Below are positions 36,004 to 43,775 of a DNA stretch of 64,000 bases, in pieces. The notes under the pieces were generated by a model. That model was given only the letters and a program-made list of their open reading frames with translations, did not search any database and was not told where the DNA came from. Both the position numbers and the translations under genes were made by a program. Within the stretch, counting starts at the first letter, position 1. Each line of letters begins with the position of its first letter. The DNA is from Thermosporothrix hazakensis (lineage in GTDB: Bacteria; Chloroflexota; Ktedonobacteria; Ktedonobacterales; Ktedonobacteraceae), in assembly GCF_003253565.1 (NCBI RefSeq), contig NZ_QKUF01000015.1, forward strand, positions 1-64,000, read 5' to 3'.

Positions 36004-37601
36004 TGACTGCGTGCTTCAATATTCAGCTTATGCTGCTCTGCAAGAGTCACGATCCGGTGGATCACGCTGCTTGTGCTGACCGTTCCAATCAGGGGCACAA
36101 TCACGATCTGGCCACCGACGGCCCGTACAGCCTCTGCTTCCGGTAATTCCTCATCAGCATAATCGCCACCTTTGACATGAAGATCAGGGCGCAAAGCACG
36201 AATAAGCGTGTTTGGTGTATCTTCATTAAACAGCACCACATGGTCCACCATATCAAGCGCGGCTACCAGCGCCATGCGATCGCGCTCACGAATAATGGGG
36301 CGTCCCGGTCCTTTGAGGCGCCTCACGCTGGCATCACTATTGATACCAACAACCAGAATATCCCCAAGCGCTTTCGCCTGCCGCAAGAACTGCACATGCC
36401 CGGCGTGTAGAATATCGAAGACCCCATTGGTAAACACGATACGTCGCCCCATCACACGCTCGATTGCCAGTAATGTTGCCAGGCGGGTAATCGCCTCCTG
36501 ATGATCGGCGCCATAGGCCGAGCCAAATGAGCGGGCATGTGTGGTATATTCTCGAACACTGACTCGCTGCAACAATTCCTGCAATTGCACAATGGCGGTT
36601 CGTGGCCGACTAACCGCGATGGAAGCGGCATCCAGGCCAATCTGCACCGCGGTCGGAAGAGGCGCCCCGGCAGCCAGCGCCAGAGCCAAAGCAGAGGCAA
36701 ACGAGTCTCCGGCTCCGACATCGTAGGCCTGAGCGACCGAATGAGCGGGCAGGAAAAACTCCTGTTCCTGACGCCCCCGCACAAAGACGCCATGCGGTCC
36801 CAGCGTGATCGCTACATGTTCTACCGAGAGCATCGCGAGCATTTCTTGAGCCAGAGGACGCAAGACATCCTGTAATTCCTCACGCTTCAGAGCGGTCAGC
36901 GGTTGTATCGGGCTGCCAACCAGTGTGCAGGCCTCTCGATAATTTGGCGTCACAATGGCTGCAGGCAGTTTCCGAAAACGCTGTAGGGCTTTCGAGTCGA
37001 TAACAAGAGGCTTTGGCTGCTCAACAAAGAGATCATACAGGCGATCAAGCACAGCATCATTGCAGACCCCGTAACGATAATCGGAGATCACTACCAGTTC
37101 ACACCGCTGATAGCAGAGCTCAAGTTGCTGTACAAGCCGTTGCTGACACGCACGCATCGCCTCAGGGTTCAGGTAATCCTGCGCCGCCCCCTCATCGAAG
37201 CGCACCACATATTGCCCTCCCGCCAGAATACGCAATTTATGCAGCGTGGGAGCCTGCGGATGCTCGATCAACCAGCGATCAGAGACGCGCAGCCGCTGCA
37301 ACACCTCACGCAACATCCGTCCGGTACTGTCGTCGCCAAGCATGCTTACGAATAGCACATCAGCCCCTAAAGCCTGCAGGTTTGCCGCAACGTTGGCCGC
37401 TCCGCCAGGAATATGGCTCTCCGCCGTTTTATGCACGATTGGAACGGGGCCCTCGCTACACAATCGGGTAGCATCTCCCTCAAGGTAGGTATCGAGCATG
37501 GCATCACCAAGTACCAACACCCGCTTGCCACGAAACCGCCGCACCAGCTCAACTGAGGGAACTTCCGGGATGGGTGAGTGCGTATTTTTTAAATGGTCCA
37601 T
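36000..37601 (-). CDS. hldE: Bifunctional heptose-7-phosphate kinase / heptose-1-phosphate adenylyltransferase
   Basis: About 533 residues from the ATG at 37601 (GGAGGAGAGG directly upstream); the open frame further upstream overlaps gmhB and is not coding. The PfkB/ribokinase half (about 20-340) has GGAANVAANLQALGADVLFVSMLGDD and the catalytic DVGAGDSFASALALALAAG. The nucleotidyltransferase half (about 380-533) has VFTNGVFDILHAGHVQFL with the H-x-G-H motif. It phosphorylates D-glycero-beta-D-manno-heptose 7-phosphate at O1, then after GmhB action adds AMP to give ADP-heptose. It overlaps gmhB by 53 bp. Confidence 0.93.
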   Translation of the reverse strand: MDHLKNTHSPIPEVPSVELVRRFRGKRVLVLGDAMLDTYLEGDATRLCSEGPVPIVHKTAESHIPGGAANVAANLQALGADVLFVSMLGDDSTGRMLREVLQRLRVSDRWLIEHPQAPTLHKLRILAGGQYVVRFDEGAAQDYLNPEAMRACQQRLVQQLELCYQRCELVVISDYRYGVCNDAVLDRLYDLFVEQPKPLVIDSKALQRFRKLPAAIVTPNYREACTLVGSPIQPLTALKREELQDVLRPLAQEMLAMLSVEHVAITLGPHGVFVRGRQEQEFFLPAHSVAQAYDVGAGDSFASALALALAAGAPLPTAVQIGLDAASIAVSRPRTAIVQLQELLQRVSVREYTTHARSFGSAYGADHQEAITRLATLLAIERVMGRRIVFTNGVFDILHAGHVQFLRQAKALGDILVVGINSDASVRRLKGPGRPIIRERDRMALVAALDMVDHVVLFNEDTPNTLIRALRPDLHVKGGDYADEELPEAEAVRAVGGQIVIVPLIGTVSTSSVIHRIVTLAEQHKLNIEARSQ

Positions 37602-38229
37602 GCCTCTCCTCCGAATGCTCTGCTTTCCATGCCTGAGGGCGATAGAGCAAATCCAGTTCTGTGCTATCTTGTAGGGCGGTAACAGCCTGTACAATCCGCA
37701 AGGCATGCAGGGTATCACGCGCCACGAAAGCCGGACAACGCGACGGAGAAGCAGGCGGTTGCTCGGTCCCAAGATCAACCAGAACGGTACGGCATCCTGC
37801 CCTGTTTCCTGCTTCGACATCATCCAGAATGTCACCAATAAACCATGATGCCTGAAGATCAATGTCGCGTTCTGCTGCAGCACGCAGGAGCATCCCCGGC
37901 TGCGGCTTGCGACAAGCACAGCGAAACGCCAGCTCTGGAACCACGCCGTCTGGATGATGGGGACAGTGGTAGAAACCATCTAAAAAGACACCTTGAGCGG
38001 AAAGGTTGGCAGAAAGAGAGGCATGCATGCGCTGTAAGTCGGCTTCAGTAAAATAGCCCCGCGCAATTCCTGACTGATTGGTAACGACGATCAAGAGAAA
38101 GCCCATTGCCTGTAACTCGCGCAGGGCGGGCGCAATCCCATCGTACAGGCGTAACTGTTCCGGCCGAGACGGGTAGTGAACAGAATGGACCAGTGTTCCA
38201 TCACGATCCAGAAAAACTGCTCGATTCAT
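37549..38229 (-). CDS. gmhB: D-glycero-beta-D-manno-heptose 1,7-bisphosphate 7-phosphatase
   Basis: A 226-residue HAD phosphatase of the histidinol-phosphatase/GmhB type. It has motif I AVFLDRDGTLV, VVTNQSGIARGYFTEADL, the zinc-binding Cys/His set in FYHCPHHPDG and CACRKPQPGML, and motif IV FIGDILDDVEAGNRAG. It removes the C7 phosphate of heptose bisphosphate in ADP-heptose synthesis. Start at 38229 is supported by GAGGGAGAAG upstream. It has an extended C-terminal tail that overlaps hldE. Confidence 0.92.
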   Translation of the reverse strand: MNRAVFLDRDGTLVHSVHYPSRPEQLRLYDGIAPALRELQAMGFLLIVVTNQSGIARGYFTEADLQRMHASLSANLSAQGVFLDGFYHCPHHPDGVVPELAFRCACRKPQPGMLLRAAAERDIDLQASWFIGDILDDVEAGNRAGCRTVLVDLGTEQPPASPSRCPAFVARDTLHALRIVQAVTALQDSTELDLLYRPQAWKAEHSEERHGPFKKYALTHPGSSLS

Positions 38230-38248
38230 GCGTTCTTCTCCCTCACTG

Positions 38249-38887
38249 CTACGCGGAAAGCTGGACTTCCGCAATATCGCAGAGAATATGCGTGACAATC
38301 ATATGCAATTCCTGTGCTGTGTCGGTTTCTACGACCGGGACACGCACCGTTATATCGGCAAGTTGTTCCAGGCTGCTCTGACGCTCACCGGTCACTGCTA
38401 CAACCGTTAGTTCCTTTTCGGCGGCCACCCGTGCGGCACGAAGCAAATTCTCCGATTCGCCACTTGTACTGAATGCAAGAAAGAGGTCACCGACCTGTCC
38501 AAATGCATCGATCTGGCGCACAAACACATCCTGAAAACCGTAATCATTGGCGACAGCCGTCAGAATGGAGCTATCGGTTGTCAGCGCCAGGACGGGATAG
38601 GGTGCACGCTCACGTTTAAAGCGCCCGACCAATTCTGCCGCAAAGTGTTGCGCTTCAGCGGCGCTACCACCATTTCCGGCAACCAGCACCTTATGGCCAC
38701 TCTTCAAGACCTCAACCAGCCGGGTAGCTACCTCGGCCAGCTCTTCGGCACGTGTTGCCAGTTGTCCGATTGCAGACGCAAGCACCACTTTACGCCGGGA
38801 CAGCGCGTTCACAACCGAGGAATGATGGACCGGGTGTTCTGGCTGTGGCAAAGAAAGCGCCATGGCTCTTTTTGCTCGACGATACAT
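38249..38887 (-). CDS. gmhA: Sedoheptulose-7-phosphate isomerase
   Basis: A 212-residue SIS-domain isomerase. VLVAGNGGSAAEAQHFAAELVGRFKRER is the GmhA signature, followed by LTTDSSILTAVANDYGFQDVF and FLAFSTSGESENLLRAA, with the late catalytic HxxxD/H region in AQELHMIVTHIL. It converts sedoheptulose 7-phosphate to D-glycero-D-manno-heptose 7-phosphate, the first committed step. It leads the nine-gene operon; gmhB begins 20 bp after its stop. Confidence 0.93.
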   Translation of the reverse strand: MYRRAKRAMALSLPQPEHPVHHSSVVNALSRRKVVLASAIGQLATRAEELAEVATRLVEVLKSGHKVLVAGNGGSAAEAQHFAAELVGRFKRERAPYPVLALTTDSSILTAVANDYGFQDVFVRQIDAFGQVGDLFLAFSTSGESENLLRAARVAAEKELTVVAVTGERQSSLEQLADITVRVPVVETDTAQELHMIVTHILCDIAEVQLSA

Positions 38888-39247
38888 GCTTTATCCTCTT
38901 CTCTCTATCTCACCTGGGTATCAAAACCATGCCTCATCACGTTGATGTGTTCATTACCGAATAACACGAATAAAATACGAATATCGCTTTACATTTATTT
39001 ATCAAAATGTTCCACAGCAACTACGTTATCGATTAAATAGTAACCTCAGGTTTTTGCATTTCACAAGTCAGCAATACGATTATTAATGTTTCTCTAAACT
39101 TCTACTAATCTTTCTCATACTTCTCTCTTTTTTATAGAATGACCCGGAAGAAAGTACCTGAGACATCCGAGGCTAAAGGTGCGTGATATACTTGGGATAC
39201 AGAGATTGAAAAAACTGCATTCTCATGGAAGAAGGGACGAAGAGATA
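38888..39247. other. Divergent promoter region, gmhA and PAP2 genes
   Basis: A 360-bp AT-rich gap. Near gmhA it holds three direct CGAATA copies (38958-38963, 38967-38972, 38978-38983), possible regulator sites. No gene is seen; an in-frame GTG at 39179 could extend the PAP2 gene but has no clear ribosome site. Confidence 0.45.
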
Positions 39248-40111
39248 ATGCCCGACGAGCATTCTCAAACAGCATCGAACAACGCCGATAGCCGCCCGAC
39301 CGTCAAACTCCCACAACTTACCGAAGCCGTTGAGAAAAATGTCAAACCAGTGATGGCTGAGGCCCAGCGCGTTGCCGCTCAGACATCCGTTTCGGGACGG
39401 AATGCCGTCTCACGCGGGACGATTCTACTGGCCTTCTACCTCTGGCTGCTTTCTGGAGTTGTAATGCTCTCATTTATTGCTCGAAAGACACGCTTTTTTC
39501 CTGGCGACCGGGAGATTACAGAAAAACTACAACGCCTCCGGTCTCCCTGGATGCGAATCTTCTTTCACAGCGTCTCGGAGATCGGGTTTCCCAGATGGGC
39601 AATCCCGCAGATTCTTGGATCAGCAGGCGTTTTCTGGGCCCTTCGCTTTCGGCTGGAGGCACTCTTCTTGCTGCTGACCAGCTCTTCAACCCTGCTCAAC
39701 GCGATCGTCAAACGCCTGATTAAACGTCCCCGCCCATCCAAAGAGCTGGTAACAGTGGCAAAAGTCATCAACGAGCCCAGTTTCCCGAGCGGACATGTGA
39801 TGCACTACACCAACTTCTATGGCCTGCTGATCTACCTGCTCTCCACAAACTGGCGCTCTGGCCGCCTGCGTAACCTATTGATCTCACTCTTTCTGATCCT
39901 GATCATCAGCATTGGTCCGTCCCGTATTTATCTGGGAGCCCATTGGCCCAGTGATGTGCTGGCTGGCTATATGTATGGTGGGCTCTGGTTCAGCGGCCTG
40001 ATCGCACTCTATTTGCGAGTGAAAGCCTGGGTTCATCCGGGTCAAGGGAAGAAAGCGCCAAAAGCAAGCCTCCCGTTGCGGCAGCCCGGCGACGAGGAGG
40101 ATAACCAATAA
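39248..40111 (+). CDS. PAP2 family (undecaprenyl-pyrophosphatase-like) membrane phosphatase
   Basis: About 287 residues from the ATG at 39248. After a hydrophilic N-terminal stretch come six TM helices. The phosphatase motifs are complete: KRLIKRPRPSK, FPSGHVMHYTNFYG and SRIYLGAHWPSDVLAGY, with the catalytic His in the last two. Such enzymes dephosphorylate undecaprenyl pyrophosphate, phosphatidic acid or other lipid phosphates at the outer membrane face. Its divergent placement beside the glycan operon would fit carrier-lipid recycling. Confidence 0.88.
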   Translation: MPDEHSQTASNNADSRPTVKLPQLTEAVEKNVKPVMAEAQRVAAQTSVSGRNAVSRGTILLAFYLWLLSGVVMLSFIARKTRFFPGDREITEKLQRLRSPWMRIFFHSVSEIGFPRWAIPQILGSAGVFWALRFRLEALFLLLTSSSTLLNAIVKRLIKRPRPSKELVTVAKVINEPSFPSGHVMHYTNFYGLLIYLLSTNWRSGRLRNLLISLFLILIISIGPSRIYLGAHWPSDVLAGYMYGGLWFSGLIALYLRVKAWVHPGQGKKAPKASLPLRQPGDEEDNQ

Positions 40112-40114
40112 AAA

Positions 40115-40142
40115 AAGGCCATCCCATTTCCGAGATGGCCTG
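40115..40142 (-). terminator. Terminator of the PPOX gene
   Basis: AGGCCATC (40116-40123) pairs with GATGGCCT (40134-40141); on the minus strand it is followed by seven T. Confidence 0.85.
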
Positions 40143-40147
40143 TGCGG

Positions 40148-40570
40148 TTAGAGAGCAATATCTTTCTTGAAACTGACCCTTGTGGGAGTTAGCCGAACAA
40201 GCAGCTCCCCCTCAACGCTGTTGCGCTTTCCATACGCCTCGCCTCGATCAGCTCCCATGTAGCGGGCACCGATGCGAGTTGCCCAGTAGCGCAACTGCTC
40301 TCTATCCTCAACAAGGGTCGCATCTCCTTCGATCAGCACATAGCTGAAAGGCGGAAGTTCATCATCAATACAGAGGCTGGCCCGAGGATCGCGCCTGATA
40401 TTGTGCGCCTTCACCGATTTGCCCCATGTAGTGAAGACAATGTCATTGCCGTCAAGCAAAAACCAGACAGGAACCACATGCGGGCGACCATCGGCACGAA
40501 CCGTCGCGCACTTCCCGGTACGAGTACTATAGAGCAGGAATTCACGAACTTCCGGCGTTAAGTCAACCAT
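40148..40570 (-). CDS. PPOX-class split-barrel protein
   Basis: A 140-residue member of the same family as the gene at 404-796. It has VREFLLYSTRTGKCATVRADGRPHVVPVWFLL, NIRRDPRASLCID and GARYMGADR in the C-terminal part that usually contacts F420 or heme. It is probably an F420-dependent oxidoreductase of unknown substrate. Its own terminator separates it from the convergent PAP2 gene. Confidence 0.85.
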   Translation of the reverse strand: MVDLTPEVREFLLYSTRTGKCATVRADGRPHVVPVWFLLDGNDIVFTTWGKSVKAHNIRRDPRASLCIDDELPPFSYVLIEGDATLVEDREQLRYWATRIGARYMGADRGEAYGKRNSVEGELLVRLTPTRVSFKKDIAL

Positions 40571-40605
40571 AACAACGATTACCCTTTATCCTTATTCGAC
40601 CAAAT

Positions 40606-42156
40606 TTAACCGACGTTCTTTGCCAGAGAAGGCTTCTGGACGCTTTCCTCTTCCCGATAGGAAAGCTGATCGACTTTGCCTCGGGGGAAGAAGAGCGCTA
40701 CCACTACTCCCAGTATAGCGACTATCGCTACAAGCAGATAAACCCAGTCGAGACTTTGTGCCAGTGCTTCCTGCAACTGAGTCAGGATCTGTTGCGGCAA
40801 GAGCGCGCGCGCATCAACGTTCACCAGGATATCGGCAGGGGATACGTCTTTTGGCAGCCGAGCCATAACATTCGGATTGCTGTTCAGCACCGGCGTGAAA
40901 CGGCTGGCAAGTTGTGCATTCAGCACCGAACCCATAATTGCGATTCCGATCGTGCCGCCCATTGTGCGCACGAACTGCGTTGTAGCCGTCGCCACACCAC
41001 GTAGATTCCAGGGGACCGCGCTTTGCACCGAAATGATCTGTGTATTACTCGCAAGGCCCAGGCCTCCACCGACCAGCGCCATCCCCAATCCCGTGTAGAT
41101 CGGAGATGAGTGCGTCGTCATAAAGGTGAGCATGACCACACCGATCGCGGTCAACGTCGTGCCGATAGTGCCAATCAAGCGATAGCCATAGCGCAGAATT
41201 AACTTTCCACTGAGCGCCGCCGCAATCGGCCAGGCAAGCATCATCGGTGCGAGCGCGATTCCGGCATCAGTTCCGGTACCGCCTTTGGCACCCTGCACAA
41301 ACAGCGGAACATAGGAGCTCAGCCCGAAAAGAATCGGCCCAATCACCAACCCGCCCAGGCTCGCGATCGCGATCACCCGGTTCTTAAAGAGAGACAACGG
41401 CAACACAGGTTCCGCAACACGCGACTCTGTCACAAGGAAGAGTGCCAGCAGCACAGCAGCAACCACAAACAGGCTAATACTGGGTACCGAGAACCACGGC
41501 CACGCATTGCCCCCCTGCTGGATCGCGAAGAGCAAGGCTACAATTGCTCCGGTCAGGGTCGCTGTTCCCATATAATCAAGCTGATGCTTTGTGCGCACAA
41601 TGTTCTCGCGCAAGAAGATCGACAGCAGAACGATGCTGATCAAACCGAACGGGATATTGATGAAGAAGACCCAGCGCCAGCTAAAATGGTCAACGATCAG
41701 ACCCCCAATCGCCGGCCCCACGATACTGGAAATACCCCAGACACCACTGAACAGGCCCTGAACCCGCGCCCGTTCCTCGACGCTGAAGATATCACCAATA
41801 ATGGTCAACACGATGGGCTGCACCGCACCGGCCCCAAGTCCCTGCACCGCACGCGCAATGATAAGCTGCACCATTGTCTGCGAGGCACCACTGGCAGAAG
41901 AGCCAATCAAGAAGAGCAGCGAACCAACAATAAAAATGGCCTTACGGCCATAGAGGTCAGCAAGCTTCCCATAAATCGGCACTGTCGTAGTCGAAGTAAG
42001 CAAGTAGACGGAAATAACCCAGGAGTAGAGCGAAACCCCTCCAAGTTTCCCCACAATACTTGGCATAGCTGTCCCAACAATCGTGGCCTCAAGCGAGGCA
42101 AGGGACATCCCGAGCATCAGGGCAACTATCACAAAGAACTTCGATGATTTCTGCAT
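40606..42156 (-). CDS. MFS transporter of the DHA2 (EmrB/QacA) family
   Basis: A 516-residue protein with 14 predicted TM helices. The A-motif GKLADLYGRKAIFIVGS lies between helices 2 and 3, motif C-like GPAIGGLIVDHFSW in helix 5, and LSLASLEATIVGTAMPSI (D1-like motif with Glu) in helix 1. The family exports drugs or lipophilic ions in exchange for protons. Substrate unknown. It has no adjacent TetR/MarR regulator. Confidence 0.9.
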   Translation of the reverse strand: MQKSSKFFVIVALMLGMSLASLEATIVGTAMPSIVGKLGGVSLYSWVISVYLLTSTTTVPIYGKLADLYGRKAIFIVGSLLFLIGSSASGASQTMVQLIIARAVQGLGAGAVQPIVLTIIGDIFSVEERARVQGLFSGVWGISSIVGPAIGGLIVDHFSWRWVFFINIPFGLISIVLLSIFLRENIVRTKHQLDYMGTATLTGAIVALLFAIQQGGNAWPWFSVPSISLFVVAAVLLALFLVTESRVAEPVLPLSLFKNRVIAIASLGGLVIGPILFGLSSYVPLFVQGAKGGTGTDAGIALAPMMLAWPIAAALSGKLILRYGYRLIGTIGTTLTAIGVVMLTFMTTHSSPIYTGLGMALVGGGLGLASNTQIISVQSAVPWNLRGVATATTQFVRTMGGTIGIAIMGSVLNAQLASRFTPVLNSNPNVMARLPKDVSPADILVNVDARALLPQQILTQLQEALAQSLDWVYLLVAIVAILGVVVALFFPRGKVDQLSYREEESVQKPSLAKNVG

Positions 42157-42305
42157 GCGAATATTCCTATTTTAACTTCAAAATGAAAAACACAGCTACA
42201 ATCCCCAATCATAGAAGATGTTTACACTTCTTAGTAACACAAGGGCTTGATAGGAATATTCCCGACCTCACATCCCGCCTGCACAACACAGAGCCAGCGA
42301 TGTCA

Positions 42306-43379
42306 TCAGCGCATCCGCTGCAAAAAAGCCAGCGGGGAACGTTTCTCTCCTCGTCTCGGGTGCATCGAGGGAGGGGGAATCTCGGGTCTTGCAGCCTGGA
42401 GAGGTGGAATATAGACAGGAGTGGATGGTTGAACACGACGCGACCTCTCACGCAACACTAACCCCGGTGGACATTGTTTGAGAATGCGTTCCAGGCCCTG
42501 CTTTACTGCGATTACATTGAGCGGACGTTTGCGTACATCGGGATCTACCATCGCCAGCAGCAGCGAATTAATACCCAGATATTCAGGAAGATCCAGCGGT
42601 TCAAACGAAAAAGGGGTATAGGAAGGGTCCTGGCCACTCAGGAGATAATGGAGCGTTGCTCCAAGACTGTAGATGTCGGTCTGAGGGGTGGATTGCGCCT
42701 TACCATATTGTTCAGGAGCAGCAAAACCGGGCGAGCCCAGCGCGACCGTATCTTTTGTCTGCCCCTGCTTGAAAATACGCGCAATGCCAAAATCAATCAG
42801 ATACACCTGCCCCTGCCGCGTGCGCATGATATTAGAAGGCTTGAGATCCCGAAAGATTATCGGAGAAGGACGGCTATGCAAATAATCCAGAACGGTGCAG
42901 AGCTGGATACCAATATGCATCACTTCGGCAACAGAAAGACGATTGCCCGGCATCTTCCGCAGATAGTTCTCCAGCGATAAGCCCTCAATAAAGCTCATCA
43001 CTAGAAACCAGTTCCCATCCTCGGTAAAGTAGTCAAAGATGCTCGGCAGATTTGGATGCACCAATTTTGCAAGCAAAAACGCCTCCTGCTTGAAGGCCTC
43101 AGCGGTTTCCTGCTTCTCTTTCTCACTCATAGCACGGCATCGGAGCTCTTTAATTGCGACCAGGCGATTTCCAAACTCGCGATCCTCGGCCTGATATACC
43201 TTCCCATATCCGCCACTGCCCAGGTGGGCAAGTACATGATAACGTCCCTTTAACACACGCTCTTCGGGAGTTACAGCATGCGAAAGCGCAAGAGGGTGCC
43301 CACATACAGTACAGAACCGCGCCTGTGGCCTGTTCGTAGTGCCACAACCTGTGCAGAGGTACTGTGCATCGGTCGCCAT
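42306..43379 (-). CDS. Serine/threonine protein kinase with N-terminal zinc ribbon
   Basis: A 357-residue soluble kinase. Residues 9-27 form a zinc ribbon (CTGCGTTNRPQARFCTVCG). The kinase domain (about 45-300) has GSGGYGKVYQAEDREFG, AIKELR with the catalytic Lys, the catalytic loop IFRDLKPSNIM (Phe instead of His before RD), DFGIA and the APE-equivalent FAAPEQYG. No TM or extracellular domain follows, so unlike PknB it is cytoplasmic; the C-terminal tail is basic and proline-rich. Confidence 0.92.
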   Translation of the reverse strand: MATDAQYLCTGCGTTNRPQARFCTVCGHPLALSHAVTPEERVLKGRYHVLAHLGSGGYGKVYQAEDREFGNRLVAIKELRCRAMSEKEKQETAEAFKQEAFLLAKLVHPNLPSIFDYFTEDGNWFLVMSFIEGLSLENYLRKMPGNRLSVAEVMHIGIQLCTVLDYLHSRPSPIIFRDLKPSNIMRTRQGQVYLIDFGIARIFKQGQTKDTVALGSPGFAAPEQYGKAQSTPQTDIYSLGATLHYLLSGQDPSYTPFSFEPLDLPEYLGINSLLLAMVDPDVRKRPLNVIAVKQGLERILKQCPPGLVLRERSRRVQPSTPVYIPPLQAARPEIPPPSMHPRRGEKRSPLAFLQRMR

Positions 43380-43675
43380 TATTACTCCTTAACCAAGAAA
43401 GTAACCTTCTTTTTCTAAAGCAATTTTACCAGAAAATATCCTAAAATAGCTACTGTTCTGGCCGAAAGAGAAAGATAAGAGAGAAAAAATACTCATCCAC
43501 CAGTAATCATAACAGGAAACAAGGCTGACATACAGTGAGCTCTTTCACAGCGAGGTGTCAATTCCGCATATTGGTGCGCTCCTCCTCGAAGCGACCGCCA
43601 TCACTCCTTTTGAGCTGTCCTAAAACAGGATGAAATGCCGAGATTCAAATTTTTACCCGGCATTTTTGCAATAGT
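43380..43675. other. Region between kinase and transporter genes
   Basis: About 300 bp without a gene. AT-rich; nothing recognised other than the control site at its right edge. Confidence 0.4.
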
Positions 43676-43721
43676 TTAACACGCTCTTAACATTGGGATA
43701 ACATTGAAATTCTACTATATT
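43676..43721 (+). promoter_or_regulatory. Pho-box-like direct repeats and promoter of the phosphate-type transporter
   Basis: TTAACA (43676-43681), TTAACA (43687-43692) and ATAACA (43698-43703) are spaced exactly 11 bp apart, as in PhoP boxes of low-GC Gram-positives (TT-N-ACA with 5-bp gaps). They overlap or precede a -35 TTGGGA (43693-43698) and -10 TATATT (43716-43721) with 17-bp spacing. A further TTAACA occurs at about 43737. Activation on phosphate starvation is inferred. Confidence 0.65.
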
Positions 43722-43775
43722 ATCGATCTCTTGTGGTTAACATACTTATCCTTATAGCAAGGAGCATATCATTAT

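Noticed and set aside
41584..42147. 187-codon plus-strand frame opposite the DHA2 transporter
   Set aside because: Antisense shadow; very rich in Asn/Thr/Arg with no hydrophobic core.
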